NCBI GenBank assembly: GCA_905372355.1 | Contig: CAJPOT010000016.1 | Span: 1-36,551, forward strand | Length of the DNA: 36,551 nucleotides | From: an uncultured Selenomonas sp. | Lineage (GTDB): Bacteria > Bacillota > Negativicutes > Selenomonadales > Selenomonadaceae | Direction: 5' to 3' | Shown here: one piece after another, positions 16,399 to 25,396 of the stretch | How the letters are laid out: every line of letters begins with the position of its first letter | How positions within the stretch are numbered: position 1 is the first letter of the stretch | Notes under the pieces: generated by a model | The model's database searches: none | Seen by the model: the letters and a program-made list of their open reading frames with translations, nothing else | Told to the model about the DNA's origin: nothing | Program-made: the position numbers and the translations under genes

Positions 16399-16824
16399 TC
16401 AATCACTGTTCTCATGCGCAGCTGCACGCAGATAGTCAAGTTTATTATCTCTTCGCTCTACAGATTGAAACTTCGACTGCGGCATATAGTATTCACCCGT
16501 ATCCTTCTTATAGCGGAACACGACGGTATGCTGCGGCTCTACCGTCATCGCACCGTCGCTGCTGTTCCACCAAACAGCAAACGAGAGGAACGCGAAGTCT
16601 TCGTAGTCCTCTCCCTCGCTCATGATGTACGCCGAACTCACATCGGCCACCGATTTCACATGAGAGCCGCAGTCCCATACGATGAAGTTCGGATCGCCGT
16701 CGTAGCTGTAGATGCCGGGAGCTACATCGGCTTCAGGCAGATCGGCAAAAGCCGTCGATGTGCAGATCGCAAGGCAAAATGCAAAAACAACGGCAAGAAC
16801 TTTCCTGCTGAGATTCAGATTCAT
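16399..16824 (-). CDS. Secreted hypothetical protein
   Basis: A 141-residue protein with a clear signal peptide: NLSRKVLAVVFAFCLAICTS, then AFA before a predicted cut after residue 27. The mature part is acidic, with aromatic patches (YSYDGDPNFIVWDCG, FLSFAVWWNS, RYKKDTGEYYMPQ). A single Cys remains after processing. I do not recognise a domain. The start at 16824 is chosen because AAGGTGGG lies six bases upstream and the signal peptide begins there; a longer frame reaches 16878. It follows another secreted protein by 43 bases. Confidence 0.72.
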   Translation of the reverse strand: MNLNLSRKVLAVVFAFCLAICTSTAFADLPEADVAPGIYSYDGDPNFIVWDCGSHVKSVADVSSAYIMSEGEDYEDFAFLSFAVWWNSSDGAMTVEPQHTVVFRYKKDTGEYYMPQSKFQSVERRDNKLDYLRAAAHENSD

Positions 16825-16867
16825 ACAAATCCCACCTTTTCTCGAAAATCTCTTATGATCCACTGAC

Positions 16868-17419
16868 TCAAATCGCATTTAGATTCACCTCAGGATCATA
16901 AACATCCAAAATGCGAATCTGCTTGATCACCTGATGCTGATCCACCTCGATGCTTAGAATACGCTGGAACGGTTGCCCCTTTATCCCCGATGTCCCCCAC
17001 AAATGAGGTGAACCATAATGATTGGAACTAATTTTTTTCAAATCACTGAACACAGCCAGTGCCTCTGTGATGTGCATACCAACATGGATACCACTCGGCA
17101 TGGAAATCGCAGGATTCGTCGTCACGATATTCAAGACATACGTATGATCTGTATCAAATTTTTTCCCGAAGTAAGACATAGAATATCCTGTGCCATAGTA
17201 CGCGATCTTCGTATCGCCCCACGCATTGCCTGGAACTTCTTCTTCCTTATCAGGTGCCCCATAAACATTTCTTACATCACTTTCCGCCGAGCTCGGGTAT
17301 ATGCCACCCAGAGCCATGTCTTCAATTTGAATGGAACGAGGTGCCGCGTCCGCTCCCATCGCATCGAACAAGACAAACATACATACCAACAATGGAAAAA
17401 TAAGTTTTTTTAGTACCAC
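16868..17419 (-). CDS. Secreted hypothetical protein
   Basis: A 183-residue protein with a signal peptide (VLKKLIFPLLVCMFVLFDAM, predicted cut after ADA near residue 25). The mature part begins with IQIEDMALGGIYPSSAESDVRNVYGAPD, reminiscent of the start of BamE/SmpA-like or other small periplasmic folds, where a short helix precedes a YG-x-P turn. That similarity is weak. The start codon is GTG, with GAGG six bases upstream. It is 19 bases downstream of hslU and lower in GC than its neighbours, so it may be a later addition to the hslVU transcript. Confidence 0.7.
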   Translation of the reverse strand: MVLKKLIFPLLVCMFVLFDAMGADAAPRSIQIEDMALGGIYPSSAESDVRNVYGAPDKEEEVPGNAWGDTKIAYYGTGYSMSYFGKKFDTDHTYVLNIVTTNPAISMPSGIHVGMHITEALAVFSDLKKISSNHYGSPHLWGTSGIKGQPFQRILSIEVDQHQVIKQIRILDVYDPEVNLNAI

Positions 17420-17438
17420 CTTCAGCCTCTTCCTCTCG

Positions 17439-18839
17439 TCACAAAATAAACTGACTCAAATCGCGGTTGACGGCGATGTCCTTGAGCTTCTTGTCGACGT
17501 AGGCGGCGTCGACGCGGACTTCCTTTTCTTCCATCTCGGGAGCGTCGAAGGAGAGATCCTCCAAGAGCTTTTCCAAGATCGTATGCAGGCGGCGCGCGCC
17601 GATGTTCTCGGTCTGGGCGTTGACGTCGCAGGCGAGCTGCGCGAGGCGCTCGATGGCGTCGTCCGCAAAGTCGAGCGCGATGCCCTCAGTCGCGAGAAGC
17701 GCCTTGTACTGCTTCAAAAGAGCGTTCTGCGGCTCGGTCAGGATGCGCTGGAAGTCTTCCTTCTGCAGCGACTTCAGCTCGACGCGAATCGGGAAGCGTC
17801 CCTGCAGCTCCGGAATGAGATCGGACGGCTTCGCCGTGTGGAACGCGCCCGCCGCGATGAAGAGGATGTGATCGGTCTTAATGGGGCCGTACTTCGTCAT
17901 GACGGTCGAGCCTTCGACAATCGGCAGGATGTCGCGCTGCACGCCTTCACGCGAAACGTCGGGGCCTGAGCCCTGCCCCTTGACGGCGACCTTGTCGATC
18001 TCGTCGAGGAAAACGATGCCGCTCTTTTCCGCTGCGCGAATGGCGGCGTCCTTGACCTCCTCCATATCGACGAGCTTCGCGGCCTCTTCCTGTTGAAAAA
18101 GCTTTCGTGCCGCCGCCACGGAGACCTTGCGCTTCTTCTGCTTCTTCGGCATGAGGTTCGCCATCATGTCCTGCAGATTGTCGCCCATGCTCTCAAGGCT
18201 TGAGCCTGCGAACATGCCGACCATCGGCTTGCCCGAGTCTTCGATCTCGATCTCGATGACTTCTTTTTCCAGCTCGCCTTTCAGCAGGCGCTTTCTGACC
18301 CACTCGCGCCCCGCCACATACTTCGGCTCTTTATTTTCCTCTGACGATTCCTTTTCCTCATCGTCAGAGCCGCCAAAAAGCTTGCCCAAGGGGTTCTGCG
18401 ACTTCTTCGGCTGCGGCACGAATACATCGAGGATGCGCTCCTCGGCCAGCTCGGCTGCCCTTTCCTGCACCTTTTCCATGCGCTCCTGGCGCACCATGCG
18501 CACGGCCGTCTCGGCGAGGTCGCGCACGATGGACTCGACATCGCGTCCCACATAGCCGACTTCCGTGAACTTCGTCGCCTCGACCTTGATGAACGGCGCC
18601 TTGACGAGTCTCGCCAGACGACGCGCGATCTCGGTCTTGCCGACGCCCGTCGAGCCGATCATCAGGATGTTTTTCGGTATGACATCGTCCTGCATGGCGA
18701 CGTCAAGCTGTCGGCTGCGCCAGCGGTTTCTGAGCGCGATGGCGACGGCTCGCTTCGCTTCCTTCTGCCCGACGATGTAGCGGTCAAGTTCCTCGACGAT
18801 CTGGCGCGGCGTCTGCTCGTTCAGCATGCTCTCTTCCAT
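17439..18839 (-). CDS. hslU: ATPase subunit HslU of the HslUV protease
   Basis: A 466-residue AAA+ unfoldase that feeds proteins into the HslV peptidase. Walker A GSTGVGKT is at residues 62-69, the pore motif GYVGRD follows near 93-98, Walker [11 protein letters not shown] is near residue 270, and the C-terminus ends RDLSQFIL, the tail that docks in HslV. The I-domain holds a very acidic insert ([16 protein letters not shown]). The start at 18839 is favoured by AGGAAAAGG just upstream; another ATG lies four codons later. It follows hslV closely. Confidence 0.96.
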   Translation of the reverse strand: MEESMLNEQTPRQIVEELDRYIVGQKEAKRAVAIALRNRWRSRQLDVAMQDDVIPKNILMIGSTGVGKTEIARRLARLVKAPFIKVEATKFTEVGYVGRDVESIVRDLAETAVRMVRQERMEKVQERAAELAEERILDVFVPQPKKSQNPLGKLFGGSDDEEKESSEENKEPKYVAGREWVRKRLLKGELEKEVIEIEIEDSGKPMVGMFAGSSLESMGDNLQDMMANLMPKKQKKRKVSVAAARKLFQQEEAAKLVDMEEVKDAAIRAAEKSGIVFLDEIDKVAVKGQGSGPDVSREGVQRDILPIVEGSTVMTKYGPIKTDHILFIAAGAFHTAKPSDLIPELQGRFPIRVELKSLQKEDFQRILTEPQNALLKQYKALLATEGIALDFADDAIERLAQLACDVNAQTENIGARRLHTILEKLLEDLSFDAPEMEEKEVRVDAAYVDKKLKDIAVNRDLSQFIL

Positions 18840-18858
18840 TTCGACCTTTTCCTGCAAG

Positions 18859-19401
18859 TCAATCCAGCTCCTCTACCTTGATGTTGTGATTCGTAAAGAC
18901 GCATATATCGGCGGCGAGCGTCAAGGCTTCCTTGGCGATTTCCGCCGCTTCCATCTCCGTGTGCTTGACGAGGGCGCGCGCTGCCGCGAGCGCGTAGAAG
19001 CCGCCCGAGCCGATCGCCGCAACGTCGCCGTCCGGCTCAATGACCTCGCCGCCGCCCGAAATCATCAAAAGAGTCTCGGCATCGGCGACGAGAAGCAGCG
19101 CTTCGAGCTTTCGGAGCACGCGATCCGTGCGCCACTCCTTGGCAAGCTCGACCGAAGCGCGCATCAGATTGCCGTTGAATTCCTCCAGTTTCGCCTCGAA
19201 CTTCTCGAAGAGCGTGAAGGCGTCGGCAACCGAGCCGGCGAAGCCCGCGACGACCTTGCCGTGGTAAAGGCGGCGCACCTTGCGCGCCGTCGATTTCATG
19301 ATGGCGCTCTGTCCGAACGTGACCTGACCGTCGCCCGCGATCGCCGTCTTTCCCTTCTGACGCACGGCGACGATAGTCGTCGCGTGAAATGTCTGTTCCA
19401 T
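18859..19401 (-). CDS. hslV: Peptidase subunit HslV
   Basis: A 180-residue threonine peptidase. The propeptide MEQTFHA precedes the TTIVAV motif; the first Thr (residue 8) becomes the N-terminal nucleophile after processing. The motif [13 protein letters not shown] and the catalytic Lys in ARKVRRL are present. The protein forms two hexameric rings capped by HslU. GGAGGACAAGCT precedes the ATG. It lies 11 bases after trmFO and immediately before hslU. Confidence 0.97.
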   Translation of the reverse strand: MEQTFHATTIVAVRQKGKTAIAGDGQVTFGQSAIMKSTARKVRRLYHGKVVAGFAGSVADAFTLFEKFEAKLEEFNGNLMRASVELAKEWRTDRVLRKLEALLLVADAETLLMISGGGEVIEPDGDVAAIGSGGFYALAAARALVKHTEMEAAEIAKEALTLAADICVFTNHNIKVEELD

Positions 19402-19412
19402 AGCTTGTCCTC

Positions 19413-20726
19413 CTACTCCATCTCGCCGCGAAAATCTTCAAGCGCGCAAAGCGCACGCTCGGCGAGCATTTCCTTCTTGCGCTTCTTGTCGCGGATGCGT
19501 CCCTCCAAGGGCGGCAGCAGCCCAAAGTTGACGTTCATCGGCTGGAAGTGACGCGAATCCGCCTCCGTGATGTAGGCAGCGAGCGCGCCGTGGCACGTCT
19601 CGCGCGGGAACACGAGCGGCCTCTGCCCTTTTGCGAGCCGCGCGGCATTGATTCCTGCGACAAGACCCGAGGCCGCTGACTCGACGTAGCCCTCGACGCC
19701 CGTCATCTGTCCGGCGAAGAGAAGCTCCGCTTCCTTCTTGAGCTGATACGTCGGCGCGAGAAGGCGCGGTGAGTCGATGTATGTGTTGCGGTGCATGACG
19801 CCGTAGCGCATGAACTCGGCATTTTCCAGTCCCGGGATCATGCAGAAGACGCGCCGCTGCTCGCCCCATTTCAAATGCGTCTGAAAGCCCACGATGTTGT
19901 AGAGCGTGCCCGCCGCATTGTCCTGGCGAAGCTGCACGACGGCATGCGGGCGCACGCCCGTCTTCGGGTCTTCGAGGCCGACGGGCTTCAAAGGGCCGAA
20001 GAGCAACGTGCTTTCCCCGCGCGAAGCCATGACCTCGACGGGCATGCAGCCCTCGAAGAACACGGGCTTTTCAAAGCTGTGCAGCTCCGCTGTTTCCGCC
20101 GTCGTCAGCGCCTGCCAGAAGGCGCGGTACTCCTCTTCTGTCATCGGACAGTTAATGTAGGCAGGCTCGCCCTTGCCGTAGCGCGAAGCGCGATAGGCCT
20201 TCGTCATATCGATGGATTCGAGCATCACGATGGGAGCCGCCGCATCGTAAAAGTAAAAGGATGCATCGCCCATCATCTCGCGCAGGCAGGCGGCGAGCGC
20301 ACCGTCGGTCAGAGGGCCGGACGCCACGATGGTCACGGCGTCCTCTTCTCGCGGAATCGTCTCGACGCGCATCCGCACGACTTCGACGCGCGGGTGCGCC
20401 GTGAGCTTCTCGGTGATAAAGCGCGAGAAGCCCTCGCGGTCGACGGCGAGCGCACCGCCCGCCGGCACGCGAGTCGCGTCCGCCGCTGCCATGACGAGAG
20501 AGCCGAGGCGGCGCATCTCCTCCTTGAGGACGCCGACGGCGTTCTCAAGACCCGCGCCGCGCAGAGAATTGCTGCAGACGAGCTCGGCGAAGTCCGCCGT
20601 CTTGTGCGCGGGACTTGAGGCGGCAGGGCGCATCTCATAGAGCGTGACATGAGCGCCGCTCTCGGCCGCCTGCCACGCGGCTTCGCTGCCCGCAAGCCCC
20701 GCGCCCACGACAATGACCTTCTTCAC
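19413..20726 (-). CDS. trmFO: Folate-dependent tRNA (m5U54) methyltransferase TrmFO
   Basis: A 437-residue FAD enzyme that forms 5-methyluridine at position 54 of tRNA using methylene-tetrahydrofolate. It begins [17 protein letters not shown] (FAD Rossmann motif) and has [10 protein letters not shown] with Cys51, matching the reactive Cys53 of Bacillus, and [15 protein letters not shown] with the second key Cys. The C-terminal [20 protein letters not shown] is diagnostic. The start is GTG and overlaps the topA stop by four bases (GTGA), giving translational coupling. The topA-trmFO-hslV-hslU order is typical of Firmicutes. Confidence 0.96.
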   Translation of the reverse strand: MKKVIVVGAGLAGSEAAWQAAESGAHVTLYEMRPAASSPAHKTADFAELVCSNSLRGAGLENAVGVLKEEMRRLGSLVMAAADATRVPAGGALAVDREGFSRFITEKLTAHPRVEVVRMRVETIPREEDAVTIVASGPLTDGALAACLREMMGDASFYFYDAAAPIVMLESIDMTKAYRASRYGKGEPAYINCPMTEEEYRAFWQALTTAETAELHSFEKPVFFEGCMPVEVMASRGESTLLFGPLKPVGLEDPKTGVRPHAVVQLRQDNAAGTLYNIVGFQTHLKWGEQRRVFCMIPGLENAEFMRYGVMHRNTYIDSPRLLAPTYQLKKEAELLFAGQMTGVEGYVESAASGLVAGINAARLAKGQRPLVFPRETCHGALAAYITEADSRHFQPMNVNFGLLPPLEGRIRDKKRKKEMLAERALCALEDFRGEME

Positions 20727-23203
20727 TTTGTTGCCTCCGCTTCCGCCGCCTTTTCCGCCGCTGCAGCTTCCTTCGCCTTCTTCGCTTCCAAGCGTGCGCG
20801 GCTCTTCTCAATCTCCTTGTTGATCGGGTGATCGATGCGCGTCTTGCATTCCTCGTTGCTGCAGTAGGGCAGGATTCTTCCGTTCTTGTAGCGATGGCGC
20901 ATCATGAAAGCGCCGCATTCCGGGCACTTTTCCGTCAATGGCTGATCCCATGTCACATAGTCGCACGCGGGATAATTTTCGCAGCCGTAGAACGCCTGCC
21001 CGCGCCTTGAGCGGCGCTCGACGATCCTGCCGCCGCACTTGGGGCACGGCACGCCCGTATCTTTCAAAAGCGGCTTCGTGTTGCGGCAGTCGGGAAAGCC
21101 CGGGCACGCGAGGAACTTGCCGTAGCGTCCCTGCTTGACAACCATGTTCCTGCCGCACTTCTCGCAGATGACGTCGGAAACCTCTTCGGGGATCTCGACC
21201 TCGCCGATCGCCTCGTCCGCCTCTTCGAGCGTCTTTTCAAACGGCTCGTAAAAGCCGCGCAGAAGGTCGTTCTTGTCCACCTTTCCCTCGGCGATTTCGT
21301 CAAGCTCGTTTTCCAGCCCCGCCGTGAACTGCACGTCGACGATGTCCTTGAAATGTTCTTCGAGCATGTCGTTGACGAGGAAGCCGAGGTCCGTCGGCTG
21401 GAAATGCTTGTCCTGGCGCACGACGTAGCCGCGCGCCAAAATCGTCTCGATGATCGGCGCATAGGTGCTCGGACGGCCGATGTCCTCTTCCTCAAGCGTC
21501 TTGACGAGCGACGCCTCATTGTATCGCGGCGGCGGTTCCGTGAAGTGCTGCTCGGGCAGGAGATCCAAGAGGGAAAGCGCTTCCCCTGCCGCAAGTTCGG
21601 GCAGGAGCACGTCCTTTTCCTTCTTGTTGTCGGCATAGACGGCGAGGAAGCCCGGGAACTTCAGCGTCGAGCCGGAAGCGCGCGCGATGTAGCGCTCGCC
21701 TGCCGCCACGCTGACGCTCACCGTATCGAAGACGGCGGGCGTCATTTGGCTCGCGACGAAGCGCTGCCAGATCAGGGTGTAGAGGCGAAGCTGCTCACGC
21801 GACAAATATTTTTCCATAAGCTCGGGCGTGTTCTCGACACTCGTCGGCCGAATCGCCTCGTGCGCGTCCTGCGCCTTCTTGCCCGCCGCATAAATATTGG
21901 GCTTTTCGGGCAGGTAAGCCGCGCCGAACGACGTGCCGATGTAGCCGCGCACCTCATCGAGCGCGAGGTCGGAAAGACGCGTCGAATCCGTGCGCATGTA
22001 GGTGATGAGACCGACGGGGCCGCGCCGGCCAAGTTCGACGCCCTCATAGAGCTGCTGGGCGATCATCATCGTGCGGCGCGACGTGAAGCCGAGCTTCCTC
22101 GATGCGTCCTGCTGCATGCTGCTCGTCGTAAAGGGCGCGACAGGATTGCGCCGGCGCTCGCGCTTCTTGACCTCCTTGACCGAAAAGCTCTGCTTCGCCA
22201 TGTCCTTGACGAGCGCTGACGTTTCTTCTTTCGAGTGCAGCGCGAGCTTCTTGCCGTCGACGGTCGCGAGTTCAGCGGCAAACTGTGCGCCGCGCCCCTT
22301 CTTGAGCTTCATGCCGACCGTCCAGTATTCCTCAGGCACGAACGCCTGAATCTCCTTCTCGCGGTCGCATATAAGTTTGACCGTCACCGACTGTACGCGG
22401 CCAGCGGAAAGCCCCTTCTTGATCTTGCGCCAGAGGAGCGGGCTGAGCTTGTAGCCGACGATGCGGTCGAGCATGCGGCGCGCCTGCTGCGCGTCCACGC
22501 GGTCGAGGTTGATCGGGTACGGCTCCTTGACCGCCGCCTGTATGGCGGGCTTCGTAATCTCGTTGAAGACGATGCGGCAATTCTCGTTCGGGTCGATGCC
22601 CAGAATGTGCGCGAGATGCCAAGCGATCGCCTCGCCTTCGCGGTCAGGATCGCTTGCCAGATATATCTTGGCGGCGCGCTTCGCATCCTTCTTCAGCGCC
22701 TTGATGAGATCGCCCTTACCACGAATGTTGATGTACTTCGGCGCAAAGTCGTTCTCGACATCGATGCCGAACTGGCTCTTCGGAAGATCGCGCAGATGCC
22801 CCATGGACGCTCGCACCATGTATTTCTTGCCGAGATACTTCTCGATCGTCTTCGCCTTCGCCGGCGACTCGACGACGACCAAGGTCTGCGGAGCTTCCTT
22901 CTTCGCTGCAGTCTTCTTCGCCGCGGTCTTCTTTACGGCAGTCTTCTTCAGCGCTGACTTTTTTGCGGCAGGCTTCTTCTCAGCGGCAGATGCCGTCGCG
23001 GCGGAATCCTTCGCAGCGGATTTCTTGGTCGCCGTCTTCTTCGCCGAAGCCTTTTTTACGGCAGACTTCTTCGCCGCCGGCTTTTCCACGGCGGCTGTCT
23101 TCGCCGCGCCCTTTCCAGCGGCTCTCTTCCCTTCTTTTTTCTCCGCTTGCCCTGCGACTTCCCTATTCTTCTCTTGCGGCGTCTTTTTCTGCGCTGTCGG
23201 CAA
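20723..23203 (-). CDS. topA: DNA topoisomerase I with histone-like N-terminal extension
   Basis: An 826-residue type IA topoisomerase that relaxes negative supercoils. Residues 1-106 are an unusual Lys/Ala-rich extension built of AAKK/AVKK-type units. The Toprim domain begins at residue 107 ([18 protein letters not shown]) and includes [12 protein letters not shown]. The active-site Tyr is in [14 protein letters not shown]. The C-terminus has three four-Cys zinc ribbons (CEKCGR, CPKCGG and CPECGA). The start is TTG, supported by GAGGAGGGG five bases upstream. Lys-rich tails in actinobacterial TopA are C-terminal; here it is N-terminal and could hold the enzyme on DNA. Confidence 0.96.
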   Translation of the reverse strand: MPTAQKKTPQEKNREVAGQAEKKEGKRAAGKGAAKTAAVEKPAAKKSAVKKASAKKTATKKSAAKDSAATASAAEKKPAAKKSALKKTAVKKTAAKKTAAKKEAPQTLVVVESPAKAKTIEKYLGKKYMVRASMGHLRDLPKSQFGIDVENDFAPKYINIRGKGDLIKALKKDAKRAAKIYLASDPDREGEAIAWHLAHILGIDPNENCRIVFNEITKPAIQAAVKEPYPINLDRVDAQQARRMLDRIVGYKLSPLLWRKIKKGLSAGRVQSVTVKLICDREKEIQAFVPEEYWTVGMKLKKGRGAQFAAELATVDGKKLALHSKEETSALVKDMAKQSFSVKEVKKRERRRNPVAPFTTSSMQQDASRKLGFTSRRTMMIAQQLYEGVELGRRGPVGLITYMRTDSTRLSDLALDEVRGYIGTSFGAAYLPEKPNIYAAGKKAQDAHEAIRPTSVENTPELMEKYLSREQLRLYTLIWQRFVASQMTPAVFDTVSVSVAAGERYIARASGSTLKFPGFLAVYADNKKEKDVLLPELAAGEALSLLDLLPEQHFTEPPPRYNEASLVKTLEEEDIGRPSTYAPIIETILARGYVVRQDKHFQPTDLGFLVNDMLEEHFKDIVDVQFTAGLENELDEIAEGKVDKNDLLRGFYEPFEKTLEEADEAIGEVEIPEEVSDVICEKCGRNMVVKQGRYGKFLACPGFPDCRNTKPLLKDTGVPCPKCGGRIVERRSRRGQAFYGCENYPACDYVTWDQPLTEKCPECGAFMMRHRYKNGRILPYCSNEECKTRIDHPINKEIEKSRARLEAKKAKEAAAAEKAAEAEATK

Positions 23204-23231
23204 GATCGCCCCTCCTCAACTACTTAGATAC

Positions 23232-24326
23232 TCAAACACTCTTCCCCTTGGCGCTGCGGATGTACGTGCGCATGGGCGTCTCCTCGACAAGTCCCTTGAC
23301 GCGCAGCCCCAGCAAGAGGAATGCGACGTTCGCGGCCTTGCCCTGCAGGCGGCAGATCAGCTCGTCGAGAGAAAGCGCCGCCTCACGCGAAAGGAGCGCG
23401 TAGACCGTCGCTTCCTCCTCCGTCAATTCCTGCGAAGGCGATGCGTTCGTTCGCGGCGCGTCGTCCTCGTACTCAGCGGCAACGTCCGCCGCTGAGACGA
23501 CAAGCCGCGCCCCCTGCTGAATCAGACGATGGCAGCCACGGCTCGTCGCCGAGTAGATGCTGCCGGGCACGGCAAAGACGTCGCGCCCCTCGCTCAGGGC
23601 GAACTCCGCCGTGATCAAAGAGCCGCTCCGCTCCGCCGCCTCGACGACGATTGTGCCATGCGCGATGCCGCTGATGATGCGGTTCCGCGCGGGGAAAAAG
23701 GCCGCGAGCGGCGCCGTGCCCGGCGCATACTCGGAAATGACCGCACCCTTCTCGGCAATCTCCGCCAGAAGCCGCGCATTCTCGCGCGGATAGGCGACAT
23801 CGACACCGCAGCCGAGCACGGCGACCGTCTCGCCCGCCTGCAAAGCGCCCTTGTGCGAGGCCGTGTCGATGCCGCGCGCCGCGCCGCTCACGACGACAAA
23901 ACCGCGCTCGGCAAGACCGAGCGCGATGTCCTCCGCCGCCCCCTTGCCATAGGCGCTCGCGTGCCGTGCGCCGACCATGGCGACGGCGGGATGCTTCAGG
24001 CAATCGAGCGAGCCGCGGCAAAAGAGTGTCTGCGGCGGATTGTAGATTTCCTTCAACAGAGCGGGATATGCCTCATCTGACGGAACGAAGAGCGAGATGC
24101 CGCCCTTTTCGCACGCAGCCGCAATCTCCTCGGGCAGAGCTTCGTTCCTGCGGCAAAAATCATGCAGCGCCGCCGCACGCTCGGGCGAAAGATGCGCTGC
24201 ACGAAGCGCCTCGGCGCGCGCGTGCCACGCGTCCTGCGCCGACCCAAAAACGCGCACGAGGGAGGCCGCCACACGACTCCCCACGCCCGGAGCACGGCAA
24301 AGCGCCGCGAGGAAGAATCGCTCCAT
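23232..24326 (-). CDS. dprA: DNA-processing protein DprA
   Basis: A 364-residue protein that loads RecA on single-stranded DNA during natural transformation. An N-terminal helix-hairpin-helix/SAM-like part (LAALCRAPGVGSRVAASLVRV) precedes the Rossmann core with AMVGARHAS, VVSGAARGIDTASHKGAL and PARNRIISGIAHGTIVVEA. A winged-helix C-terminal domain (ELTEEEATVYALLSREAALSLDELI) completes the full-length form. The start at 24326 is chosen for GAGGAG seven bases upstream. It lies 28 bases before topA. Its presence fits competence but does not prove it. Confidence 0.95.
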   Translation of the reverse strand: MERFFLAALCRAPGVGSRVAASLVRVFGSAQDAWHARAEALRAAHLSPERAAALHDFCRRNEALPEEIAAACEKGGISLFVPSDEAYPALLKEIYNPPQTLFCRGSLDCLKHPAVAMVGARHASAYGKGAAEDIALGLAERGFVVVSGAARGIDTASHKGALQAGETVAVLGCGVDVAYPRENARLLAEIAEKGAVISEYAPGTAPLAAFFPARNRIISGIAHGTIVVEAAERSGSLITAEFALSEGRDVFAVPGSIYSATSRGCHRLIQQGARLVVSAADVAAEYEDDAPRTNASPSQELTEEEATVYALLSREAALSLDELICRLQGKAANVAFLLLGLRVKGLVEETPMRTYIRSAKGKSV

Positions 24327-24387
24327 GAAGTCACTCCTCTCCACCTCTTTGCACCTTCATGTGTCACGTGAATCCCGCGAATGATGC

Positions 24388-24750
24388 TTACGCCCTGCGC
24401 GTGACCTCGACCTCGACGTAATCCAACGGGCCATGGATGAGCACGGCATGCTTGCGCACGCGTGTCGTAACCTCAACGACCTGCGGGAACTTCTTCAAGA
24501 TGCAGTCACCCGTCTTCGCCGCAAGAGTCATCAAGAGGTTGACCTTCGTCTCCTCCACAGTGTCCTCGATCAGAGGATAGACCGCCGCTGCATCAATCGC
24601 ACCGTCTTCGATCCGATCCGTATCACAGGCCTTGTCGTCGCGCGTCACCATCTCGACATCGACGTTAAGCTTCGCGCCCTGCTCCTTCTCATATTCATAA
24701 ACGCCCTGAAAGCCATAAAACATCATGTTCATCATTCTGATCTTTGCCAT
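24388..24750 (-). CDS. folB: Dihydroneopterin aldolase family protein
   Basis: A 120-residue protein of the FolB/FolX tunnel fold, which cleaves 7,8-dihydroneopterin in folate synthesis. The N-terminal FYGFQGVYEYEKEQGAKLNVDVEM holds the substrate Glu, and RVRKHAVLIHG near residue 100 supplies the catalytic Lys. The usual F-x-G-x-H-G has Gln for His, as in some family variants, so an epimerase or related pterin role is possible. AAGGAGAGG lies six bases before the ATG. The upstream gene is a domain of dihydropteroate synthase, which supports a folate role. Longer open frames upstream are not the gene. Confidence 0.85.
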   Translation of the reverse strand: MAKIRMMNMMFYGFQGVYEYEKEQGAKLNVDVEMVTRDDKACDTDRIEDGAIDAAAVYPLIEDTVEETKVNLLMTLAAKTGDCILKKFPQVVEVTTRVRKHAVLIHGPLDYVEVEVTRRA

Positions 24751-24775
24751 GAAAATCCTCTCCTTCTCCCACGTT

Positions 24776-25141
24776 TTACATCTCCAAAAGCGCCAGGATA
24801 TCGCGCGCCAAGACCTCAAGCCCCCACGGCTGACGCAGAAGCACGGCGGCGGCCGCACGGTACTGCGCGAGCGTCGCGAAGAGCAGTACATCCGTGCGCT
24901 CCTCGCTGAGGTCGACGGCATGGCGCGATACGGCGGCGTCCGCCCCCTTCGACAGGAACGTCTGCTTGACGACGTTCGCCGCCTTCGTCGGCATGTCATG
25001 CACGCGGATCACGCAGAAGACAGCCTTGTCACGCATGATCGCGACGCCCGCTTCCGTGCAGCCGATCTCGCGCATGGCCGCCGCCGCCGTCTCCCTGCCC
25101 CAAGGCTCCATGCGCTCAAGCGCAAAACCTTTCCGCTCCAC
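24776..25141 (-). CDS. Stand-alone N-terminal domain of clostridial-type dihydropteroate synthase
   Basis: A 121-residue protein. The central part, GVAIMRDKAVFCVIRVHDMPTKAAN, followed by VVKQTFLSKGADAAVSRHAVD, TDVLLFATLAQYRAA and RQPWGLEVLARDIL, matches from memory the N-terminal domain that precedes the TIM barrel in long (about 390-residue) FolP proteins of clostridia. No FolP barrel follows: the next gene, 25 bases away, is folB. The start is GTG with AAGGGGGG five bases upstream. It may be a split FolP half or an accessory domain. Its own function is unknown. Confidence 0.65.
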   Translation of the reverse strand: MERKGFALERMEPWGRETAAAAMREIGCTEAGVAIMRDKAVFCVIRVHDMPTKAANVVKQTFLSKGADAAVSRHAVDLSEERTDVLLFATLAQYRAAAAVLLRQPWGLEVLARDILALLEM

Positions 25142-25171
25142 GAAATCCCCCCTTGCGCTTCATTTCCTCTC

Positions 25172-25180
25172 ATTGTATCA
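25172..25180 (-). promoter_or_regulatory. Extended -10 promoter of the DHPS-domain/folB run
   Basis: The minus strand reads TGATACAAT, an extended -10 box, about 30 bases before the GTG start. A matching -35 is weak. It may drive the whole folB-dprA-topA-trmFO-hslVU series, which has no other obvious internal promoter. Confidence 0.45.
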
Positions 25181-25239
25181 TAAAGAGAACGGAAAAGGTA
25201 TGAAAAATTTGCAAACTAGCGACAAACGGGGTGAACTCC

Positions 25240-25317
25240 ATGAGCGACGTCTTCCTGCTCTTCCTCATCTTCCTCATGCTTGCATATACATTCTGGGACG
25301 AGCTTTTCACACGGTAA
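25240..25317 (+). CDS. 25-residue hydrophobic small protein
   Basis: This short ORF encodes MSDVFLLFLIFLM followed by LAYTFWDELFTR. Residues 4-18 form a hydrophobic helix long enough to lie in or on the membrane, with an acidic/basic C-terminal end. GGGGTG lies six bases before the ATG and a very strong terminator begins five bases after the stop. No family is recognised. It is divergent from the DHPS-domain gene. The upstream promoter is unclear (TATGAA at 25199). Expression is plausible but unproven. Confidence 0.45.
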   Translation: MSDVFLLFLIFLMLAYTFWDELFTR

Positions 25318-25321
25318 TCAT

Positions 25322-25375
25322 GCAGGGCGGGTCTGTGCGCACAATGAAGTGCGCACAGACCCGCCCTGCCGTTTT
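25322..25375 (+). terminator. Terminator with 21-bp perfect stem
   Basis: Positions 25322-25342 and 25349-25369 are exact inverted repeats of 21 bases with a 6-nt loop, followed by CGTTTTC. It separates the small plus-strand ORF from the convergent uvrA-like gene. The stem is far longer than needed for termination. Confidence 0.78.
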
Positions 25376-25396
25376 CATGAGAATCACCCGATACAT

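Noticed and set aside
22886..23203. Repeated AAG/GCG-rich DNA in topA as a separate repeat array or CRISPR-like element
   Set aside because: The repetition comes from coding Lys-Ala units in the topA frame. Units are irregular and there are no spacers.
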